Of a stretch of 64,000 bases of DNA, positions 55,595-64,000 are shown piece after piece. Both the position numbers and the translations under genes were made by a program. The notes beneath the pieces were generated by a model. It was not told the origin of the DNA. It ran no database searches and saw only the letters and a list, made by a program, of their open reading frames with translations. The stretch comes from Ampullaceana balthica (lineage: Eukaryota > Mollusca > Gastropoda > Lymnaeidae), in NCBI GenBank assembly GCA_944989445.1, contig CALYLW010001023.1, forward strand, positions 149,894 through 213,893, in the 5' to 3' direction. Numbering within the stretch: position 1 is the first letter of the stretch; every line of letters begins with the position of its first letter.

Positions 55595-55918
55595 TGAGAG
55601 CTACGCGCTACTTCTGTGACTGTGAGAGCTACGCGCTACTTCTGTGAGAGCTACCCGCTACTGACTTCTGTGAGAGCTACCCGCTACTGACTTCTGTGAG
55701 AGCTACCCGCTACTGACTTCTGTGAGAATTACCCGCTACTGACTTCTGTGAGAGCTACCCGCTACTGACTTCTGTGAGAGCTACCCGCTACTGACTTCTG
55801 TGAGAGCTACCCGCTACTGACTTCTGTGAGAGCTACCCGCTACTGACTTCTGTGAGAGCTACCCGCTACTGACTTCTGTGAGAGCTACCCGCTACTGACT
55901 TCTGTGAGAGCTACCCGC
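55595..55918. repeat. 26-bp tandem array, about 12 copies
   Basis: The unit is GTGAGAGCTACCCGCTACTG+ACTTCT. The first two copies carry ACGCGC in place of ACCCGC, and one copy has GAATTACC. Confidence 0.95.
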
Positions 55919-56198
55919 TGCTCTTGAAGTGCTGGCTACACAACTGAATGGCCCACGCCACAGTCGTTGGTGAAGACAGTATTTATGTCATGTCGAAACT
56001 CCAGATGAGTGAGGTATTGTGTGTCAACAGTTACAGAACCACTCCTAGACCCATCCTGGGGCACTATGTCGAGCCCCCACCCTCACCGCGCCCGATTACA
56101 AAAAGAAAAATTATTCCGGCTAGTCCCCCCCCCCTCCCTCATGTTGACCTATTTTCAGAATACGCGCTAGGAGAGGTCTGGTCTGTAGCTCGCTTCTG
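55919..56198. other. Region upstream of a promoter
   Basis: An 83-residue frame (55948-56199) runs to the promoter but has no motif and no splice context. It is treated as non-coding. Confidence 0.4.
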
Positions 56199-56263
56199 AT
56201 TGGTCCAACCCACCACACACCCTCAGTCAGTATTTCATCATCAGTCGTATAAAAGCACATGTG
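56199..56263 (+). promoter_or_regulatory. TATA-box promoter with reverse CCAAT box and E-box
   Basis: ATTGG (56199-56203, an inverted CCAAT box) lies about 45 bases upstream of TATAAAA (56248-56254). A palindromic E-box, CACATGTG (56256-56263), abuts the TATA box. Transcription would start near 56278-56285. The spacing of CCAAT, TATA and the downstream leader is that of a regulated RNA polymerase II promoter. Confidence 0.6.
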
Positions 56264-56279
56264 GAGAGGAGCGGTGCAA

Positions 56280-56692
56280 CTCGACTGTATACATCTCTAC
56301 TAACATAACATTCAACTCGACATTCCAACTCTGGTGTCAACAACGATCGACTAGTGTCAACTATTGAATGACATTGAGCAGACGAAACCAATCGAATCAG
56401 ACTTGAATTTCTGTGTAATCTACAACACCGTCGCTTTCCTGGTTTCGGACATAATTTATTCAGTTTTGTAGCTAGAGATTTCCTTGGACTTTAAACTACC
56501 GGTCTCAACTTACTGTTTCATCGAGGGATCGACAGTTACTAGTAAGGCGACGATTCGATACATTACTGATCGATCACTGATCGGCCAGTGGGGCAGTCCG
56601 TGTGTGTGTGTGTAGTCGTAGTGAAGTAGTTTGCCGTGCTGCTATTTCTCTAACGACCAGACCTATTCAGTCACAGTGACAGTGCCACAGCC
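56280..56692 (+). other. Putative 5' leader of the downstream gene
   Basis: About 410 bases between the expected start site and the ATG at 56693. It contains upstream ATGs (for example near 56367), which is unusual for an efficiently translated leader. A further intron in the leader cannot be excluded. A GT run lies at about 56599-56612. Confidence 0.45.
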
Positions 56693-56704
56693 ATGGGAGT
56701 ACCC
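56693..56704 (+). CDS. Possible 4-codon first coding exon (M-G-V-P)
   Basis: The start context CCACAGCCATGGG is close to the Kozak ideal (A at -5, G at +4; the base at -3 is G). Four codons, Met-Gly-Val-Pro, are followed by a perfect donor, GTAAGT, at 56705. The intron would be phase 0. XRN1 and XRN2 exonucleases begin M-G-V-P, but so do other proteins, so no symbol is given. The next exon lies beyond the window, after the long satellite. Confidence 0.5.
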
Positions 56705-56946
56705 GTAAGTAACGGCCTACTAATCGTATTGGTAGTATCTCTTAGTGACTTATCCGTGTCATGTTTTATGACATGTTACTGCTATGGTGTTGAGAGTTTT
56801 CATGGCGTACCCAAGGCCAAGGACAAGCCATTGAAATCTAAGCCTACTTAAAACATTCTAGTTTTAGTCAAACTTTTCTAAACATGTCCACACTAACTTA
56901 TCATAACTAATACTATACATGAGTGAAGTGAATTAGGCCTTGGTAG

Positions 56947-57195
56947 GCCGAGCCTCAGTCGCTAGCTCTCATTTATGTCTCTATTCAACCCTATGTTCAA
57001 GTAATAGGCTAATATTATAGGCCCACAGTACATAGACCATGTATAATTAGAATAGAATAGTAGTATTAGGCCTGTAGCCGAGCCTCAGTCGCTAGCTCTC
57101 ATTTATGTCTCTATTCAACCCTATGTTCAAGTAATAGGCTAATATTATAGGCCCACAGTACATAGACCATGTATAATTAGAATAGAATAGCTATT
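56947..57195. repeat. Two-copy 130-bp direct repeat, founder of the satellite
   Basis: The 130-base unit starting GCCGAGCCTCAGTCGCTAGC occurs at 56947 and 57077. Its last 50 or so bases (GGCCCACAGTACATAGACCA then TGTATAATTAGAATAGAATA) are the monomer of the large satellite that follows. Confidence 0.92.
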
Positions 57196-60100
57196 AGGCC
57201 CACAGTACATAGACCATGTATAATTAGAATAGAATAGCTATTAGGCCCACAGTACATAGACCATGTATAATTAGAATAGAATAGCTATTAGGCCCACAGT
57301 ACATAGACCATGTATAATTAGAATAGAATAGCTATTAGTATTAGGCCCACAGTACATAGACCATGTATAATTAGAATAGAATAGCTATTAGTATTAGGCC
57401 CACAGTACATAGACCATGTATAATTAGAATAGAATAGCTATTAGTATTAGGCCCACAGTACATAGACCATGTATAATTAGAATAGAATAGCTATTAGTAT
57501 TAGGCCCACAGTACATAGACCATGTATAATTAGAATAGAATAGCTATTAGTATTAGGCCCACAGTACATAGACCATGTATAATTAGAATAGAATAGCTAT
57601 TAGTATTAGGCCCACAGTACATAGACCATGTATAATTAGAATAGAATAGCTATTAGTATTAGGCCCACAGTACATAGACCATGTATAATTAGAATAGAAT
57701 AGCTATTAGGCCCACAGTACATAGACCATGTATAATTAGAATAGAATAGCTATTAGTATTAGGCCCACAGTACATAGACCATGTATAATTAGAATAGAAT
57801 AGCTATTAGGCCCACAGTACATAGACCATGTATAATTAGAATAGAATAGCTATTAGGCCCACAGTACATAGACCATGTATAATTAGAATAGAATAGCTAT
57901 TAGGCCCACAGTACATAGACCATGTATAATTAGAATAGAATAGCTATTAGGCCCACAGTACATAGACCATGTATAATTAGAATAGAATAGCTATTAGGCC
58001 CACAGTACATAGACCATGTATAATTAGAATAGAATAGCTATTAGTATTAGGCCCACAGTACATAGACCATGTATAATTAGAATAGAATAGCTATTAGTAT
58101 TAGGCCCACAGTACATAGACCATGTATAATTAGAATAGAATAGCTATTAGTATTAGGCCCACAGTACATAGACCATGTATAATTAGAATAGAATAGCTAT
58201 TAGGCCCACAGTACATAGACCATGTATAATTAGAATAGAATAGCTATTAGGCCCACAGTACATAGACCATGTATAATTAGAATAGAATAGCTATTAGTAT
58301 TAGGCCCACAGTACATAGACCATGTATAATTAGAATAGAATAGCTATTAGGCCCACAGTACATAGACCATGTATAATTAGAATAGAATAGCTATTAGGCC
58401 CACAGTACATAGACCATGTATAATTAGAATAGAATAGCTATTAGTATTAGGCCCACAGTACATAGACCATGTATAATTAGAATAGAATAGCTATTAGGCC
58501 CACAGTACATAGACCATGTATAATTAGAATAGAATAGCTATTAGGCCCACAGTACATAGACCATGTATAATTAGAATAGAATAGCTATTAGGCCCACAGT
58601 ACATAGACCATGTATAATTAGAATAGAATAGCTATTAGTATTAGGCCCACAGTACATAGACCATGTATAATTAGAATAGAATAGCTATTAGTATTAGGCC
58701 CACAGTACATAGACCATGTATAATTAGAATAGAATAGCTATTAGGCCCACAGTACATAGACCATGTATAATTAGAATAGAATAGCTATTAGGCCCACAGT
58801 ACATAGACCATGTATAATTAGAATAGAATAGCTATTAGGCCCACAGTACATAGACCATGTATAATTAGAATAGAATAGCTATTAGGCCCACAGTACATAG
58901 ACCATGTATAATTAGAATAGAATAGCTATTAGTATTAGGCCCACAGTACATAGACCATGTATAATTAGAATAGAATAGCTATTAGTATTAGGCCCACAGT
59001 ACATAGACCATGTATAATTAGAATAGAATAGCTATTAGTATTAGGCCCACAGTACATAGACCATGTATAATTAGAATAGAATAGCTATTAGTATTAGGCC
59101 CACAGTACATAGACCATGTATAATTAGAATAGAATAGCTATTAGGCCCACAGTACATAGACCATGTATAATTAGAATAGAATAGCTATTAGGCCCACAGT
59201 ACATAGACCATGTATAATTAGAATAGAATAGCTATTAGTATTAGGCCCACAGTACATAGACCATGTATAATTAGAATAGAATAGCTATTAGGCCCACAGT
59301 ACATAGACCATGTATAATTAGAATAGAATAGCTATTAGGCCCACAGTACATAGACCATGTATAATTAGAATAGAATAGCTATTAGTATTAGGCCCACAGT
59401 ACATAGACCATGTATAATTAGAATAGAATAGCTATTAGGCCCACAGTACATAGACCATGTATAATTAGAATAGAATAGCTATTAGGCCCACAGTACATAG
59501 ACCATGTATAATTAGAATAGAATAGCTATTAGTATTAGGCCCACAGTACATAGACCATGTATAATTAGAATAGAATAGCTATTAGTATTAGGCCCACAGT
59601 ACATAGACCATGTATAATTAGAATAGAATAGCTATTAGGCCCACAGTACATAGACCATGTATAATTAGAATAGAATAGCTATTAGGCCCACAGTACATAG
59701 ACCATGTATAATTAGAATAGAATAGCTATTAGGCCCACAGTACATAGACCATGTATAATTAGAATAGAATAGCTATTAGTATTAGGCCCACAGTACATAG
59801 ACCATGTATAATTAGAATAGAATAGCTATTAGGCCCACAGTACATAGACCATGTATAATTAGAATAGAATAGCTATTAGTATTAGGCCCACAGTACATAG
59901 ACCATGTATAATTAGAATAGAATAGCTATTAGGCCCACAGTACATAGACCATGTATAATTAGAATAGAATAGCTATTAGGCCCACAGTACATAGACCATG
60001 TATAATTAGAATAGAATAGCTATTAGTATTAGGCCCACAGTACATAGACCATGTATAATTAGAATAGAATAGCTATTAGTATTAGGCCCACAGTACATAG

Positions 60101-63100
60101 ACCATGTATAATTAGAATAGAATAGCTATTAGGCCCACAGTACATAGACCATGTATAATTAGAATAGAATAGCTATTAGTATTAGGCCCACAGTACATAG
60201 ACCATGTATAATTAGAATAGAATAGCTATTAGTTTAGGCCCACAGTACATAGACCATGTATAATTAGAATAGAATAGCTATTAGTATTAGGCCCACAGTA
60301 CATAGACCATGTATAATTAGAATAGAATAGCTATTAGGCCCACAGTACATAGACCATGTATAATTAGAATAGAATAGCTATTAGGCCCACAGTACATAGA
60401 CCATGTATAATTAGAATAGAATAGCTATTAGTATTAGGCCCACAGTACATAGACCATGTATAATTAGAATAGAATAGCTATTAGGCCCACAGTACATAGA
60501 CCATGTATAATTAGAATAGAATAGCTATTAGTATTAGGCCCACAGTACATAGACCATGTATAATTAGAATAGAATAGCTATTAGGCCCACAGTACATAGA
60601 CCATGTATAATTAGAATAGAATAGCTATTAGTATAGGCCCACAGTACATAGACCATGTATAATTAGAATAGAATAGCTATTAGTATTAGGCCCACAGTAC
60701 ATAGACCATGTATAATTAGAATAGAATAGCTATTAGGCCCACAGTACATAGACCATGTATAATTAGAATAGAATAGCTATTAGTATTAGGCCCACAGTAC
60801 ATAGACCATGTATAATTAGAATAGAATAGCTATTAGTATTAGGCCCACAGTACATAGACCATGTATAATTAGAATAGAATAGCTATTAGTATTAGGCCCA
60901 CAGTACATAGACCATGTATAATTAGAATAGAATAGCTATTAGGCCCACAGTACATAGACCATGTATAATTAGAATAGAATAGCTATTAGGCCCACAGTAC
61001 ATAGACCATGTATAATTAGAATAGAATAGCTATTAGTATTAGGCCCACAGTACATAGACCATGTATAATTAGAATAGAATAGCTATTAGGCCCACAGTAC
61101 ATAGACCATGTATAATTAGAATAGAATAGCTATTAGTATTAGGCCCACAGTACATAGACCATGTATAATTAGAATAGAATAGCTATTAGGCCCACAGTAC
61201 ATAGACCATGTATAATTAGAATAGAATAGCTATTAGTATTAGGCCCACAGTACATAGACCATGTATAATTAGAATAGAATAGCTATTAGTATTAGGCCCA
61301 CAGTACATAGACCATGTATAATTAGAATAGAATAGCTATTAGGCCCACAGTACATAGACCATGTATAATTAGAATAGAATAGCTATTAGGCCCACAGTAC
61401 ATAGACCATGTATAATTAGAATAGAATAGCTATTAGTATTAGGCCCACAGTACATAGACCATGTATAATTAGAATAGAATAGCTATTAGTATTAGGCCCA
61501 CAGTACATAGACCATGTATAATTAGAATAGAATAGCTATTAGTATTAGGCCCACAGTACATAGACCATGTATAATTAGAATAGAATAGCTATTAGGCCCA
61601 CAGTACATAGACCATGTATAATTAGAATAGAATAGCTATTAGGCCCACAGTACATAGACCATGTATAATTAGAATAGAATAGCTATTAGTATTAGGCCCA
61701 CAGTACATAGACCATGTATAATTAGAATAGAATAGCTATTAGGCCCACAGTACATAGACCATGTATAATTAGAATAGAATAGCTATTAGGCCCACAGTAC
61801 ATAGACCATGTATAATTAGAATAGAATAGCTATTAGGCCCACAGTACATAGACCATGTATAATTAGAATAGAATAGCTATTAGGCCCACAGTACATAGAC
61901 CATGTATAATTAGAATAGAATAGCTATTAGTATTAGGCCCACAGTACATAGACCATGTATAATTAGAATAGAATAGCTATTAGGCCCACAGTACATAGAC
62001 CATGTATAATTAGAATAGAATAGCTATTAGGCCCACAGTACATAGACCATGTATAATTAGAATAGAATAGCTATTAGGCCCACAGTACATAGACCATGTA
62101 TAATTAGAATAGAATAGCTATTAGTATTAGGCCCACAGTACATAGACCATGTATAATTAGAATAGAATAGCTATTAGTATTAGGCCCACAGTACATAGAC
62201 CATGTATAATTAGAATAGAATAGCTATTAGTATTAGGCCCACAGTACATAGACCATGTATAATTAGAATAGAATAGCTATTAGGCCCACAGTACATAGAC
62301 CATGTATAATTAGAATAGAATAGCTATTAGGCCCACAGTACATAGACCATGTATAATTAGAATAGAATAGCTATTAGTATTAGGCCCACAGTACATAGAC
62401 CATGTATAATTAGAATAGAATAGCTATTATAGGCCCACAGTACATAGACCATGTATAATTAGAATAGAATAGCTATTAGGCCCACAGTACATAGACCATG
62501 TATAATTAGAATAGAATAGCTATTAGGCCCACAGTACATAGACCATGTATAATTAGAATAGAATAGCTATTAGGCCCACAGTACATAGACCATGTATAAT
62601 TAGAATAGAATAGCTATTAGGCCCACAGTACATAGACCATGTATAATTAGAATAGAATAGCTATTAGGCCCACAGTACATAGACCATGTATAATTAGAAT
62701 AGAATAGCTATTAGGCCCACAGTACATAGACCATGTATAATTAGAATAGAATAGCTATTAGGCCCACAGTACATAGACCATGTATAATTAGAATAGAATA
62801 GCTATTAGGCCCACAGTACATAGACCATGTATAATTAGAATAGAATAGCTATTAGGCCCACAGTACATAGACCATGTATAATTAGAATAGAATAGCTATT
62901 AGGCCCACAGTACATAGACCATGTATAATTAGAATAGAATAGCTATTAGGCCCACAGTACATAGACCATGTATAATTAGAATAGAATAGCTATTAGTATT
63001 AGGCCCACAGTACATAGACCATGTATAATTAGAATAGAATAGCTATTAGGCCCACAGTACATAGACCATGTATAATTAGAATAGAATAGCTATTAGTATT

Positions 63101-64000
63101 AGGCCCACAGTACATAGACCATGTATAATTAGAATAGAATAGCTATTAGGCCCACAGTACATAGACCATGTATAATTAGAATAGAATAGCTATTAGTATT
63201 AGGCCCACAGTACATAGACCATGTATAATTAGAATAGAATAGCTATAGTTTAGGCCCACAGTACATAGACCATGTATAATTAGAATAGAATAGCTATTAG
63301 GCCCACAGTACATAGACCATGTATAATTAGAATAGAATAGCTATTAGTATTAGGCCCACAGTACATAGACCATGTATAATTAGAATAGAATAGCTATTAG
63401 GCCCACAGTACATAGACCATGTATAATTAGAATAGAATAGCTATTAGTATTAGGCCCACAGTACATAGACCATGTATAATTAGAATAGAATAGCTATTAG
63501 GCCCACAGTACATAGACCATGTATAATTAGAATAGAATAGCTATTAGGCCCACAGTACATAGACCATGTATAATTAGAATAGAATAGCTATTAGTATTAG
63601 GCCCACAGTACATAGACCATGTATAATTAGAATAGAATAGCTATTAGGCCCACAGTACATAGACCATGTATAATTAGAATAGAATAGCTATTAGGCCCAC
63701 AGTACATAGACCATGTATAATTAGAATAGAATAGCTATTAGGCCCACAGTACATAGACCATGTATAATTAGAATAGAATAGCTATTAGTATTAGGCCCAC
63801 AGTACATAGACCATGTATAATTAGAATAGAATAGCTATTAGTATTAGGCCCACAGTACATAGACCATGTATAATTAGAATAGAATAGCTATTAGGCCCAC
63901 AGTACATAGACCATGTATAATTAGAATAGAATAGCTATTAGGCCCACAGTACATAGACCATGTATAATTAGAATAGAATAGCTATTAGGCCCACAGTACA
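57150..64000. repeat. 47/53-bp satellite, about 135-140 copies, runs off the edge
   Basis: The monomer is GGCCCACAGTACATAGACCA then TGTATAATTAGAATAGAATA then GCTATTA (47 bases). A longer form adds GTATTA (53 bases). The two lengths alternate without a clear period. Point variation is very low; rare slips occur at about 60231, 60631, 62429 and 63246. It lies inside the putative first intron of the gene starting at 56693 and continues beyond position 64000. Confidence 0.98.

Noticed and set aside
56693..56704. Naming the M-G-V-P exon as XRN1 or XRN2
   Set aside because: The match is only four residues. A TATA-driven promoter with a long leader is not what I would expect for a housekeeping exonuclease.

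Overview
The window looks like non-coding DNA from a multicellular animal, most likely a marine invertebrate. This is inference: no protein-coding gene body, rRNA or mitochondrial segment allows a firmer call. The evidence is the mix of repeats. There are many unrelated minisatellites, a Penelope-like retroelement with a GIY-YIG endonuclease, several hAT elements (GTF2IRD2/Charlie8-like and BED-finger types), non-autonomous Helitrons, a tRNA-derived SINE and TTAGGG-type interstitial telomeric repeats. There are no bacterial operons. Nearly all long open frames are artefacts of tandem arrays whose unit length is a multiple of three.

Layout. 1-6.3 kb: AT-rich DNA with a hAT-type MITE, a possible 4-codon first coding exon (M-P-E-E then GTAAGT) at 2454-2465, a TA-flanked inverted-repeat element and a reverse SINE. 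6.4-9.7 kb: a 41-bp array and a 38-bp array, the second split by a SINE. 11.9-14.3 kb: a repeat (family C) split by a Helitron-A copy, then a chimeric Helitron. 14.3-15.2 kb: a 518-base stretch with no cytosine, then a pyrimidine-rich tandem repeat. 15.26-17.7 kb: a complete-ended hAT element with perfect 8-bp target duplications and a nested MITE. 18.06-20.65 kb: a 40-bp satellite interrupted by a 5'-truncated Penelope-like element and two hAT MITEs. 21.2-28.4 kb: seven more tandem arrays. 28.96-31.19 kb: a hAT element with a broken transposase. 31.6-40.2 kb: a dense run of arrays, including a 2.5-kb GC-rich 45-bp array. 42-45.9 kb: 35-bp and 31-bp arrays. 46-51.6 kb: Helitron-A, a large foldback, Helitron-B copies and a BED-finger hAT fragment. 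53.1-54 kb: a third Helitron-A. 56.2-56.7 kb: a TATA/CCAAT promoter, a roughly 425-nt leader and a 4-codon first coding exon (M-G-V-P then GTAAGT). 57-64 kb: a 47/53-bp satellite running off the window edge, inside the putative first intron of that gene.

What fits together. About one third of the window is tandem repeat, in more than 20 unrelated families. Several mobile elements can be dated relative to their hosts because the insertion points are exact. The Penelope-like element and a MITE have target duplications made of satellite sequence. Two Helitron-A copies have matching uninterrupted sites elsewhere in the same window, showing insertion between A and T without duplication. Helitron-A carries a tRNA-shaped segment with both internal promoter boxes. 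The only plausible host-gene parts are the two small first exons; their downstream exons are not recognisable here.
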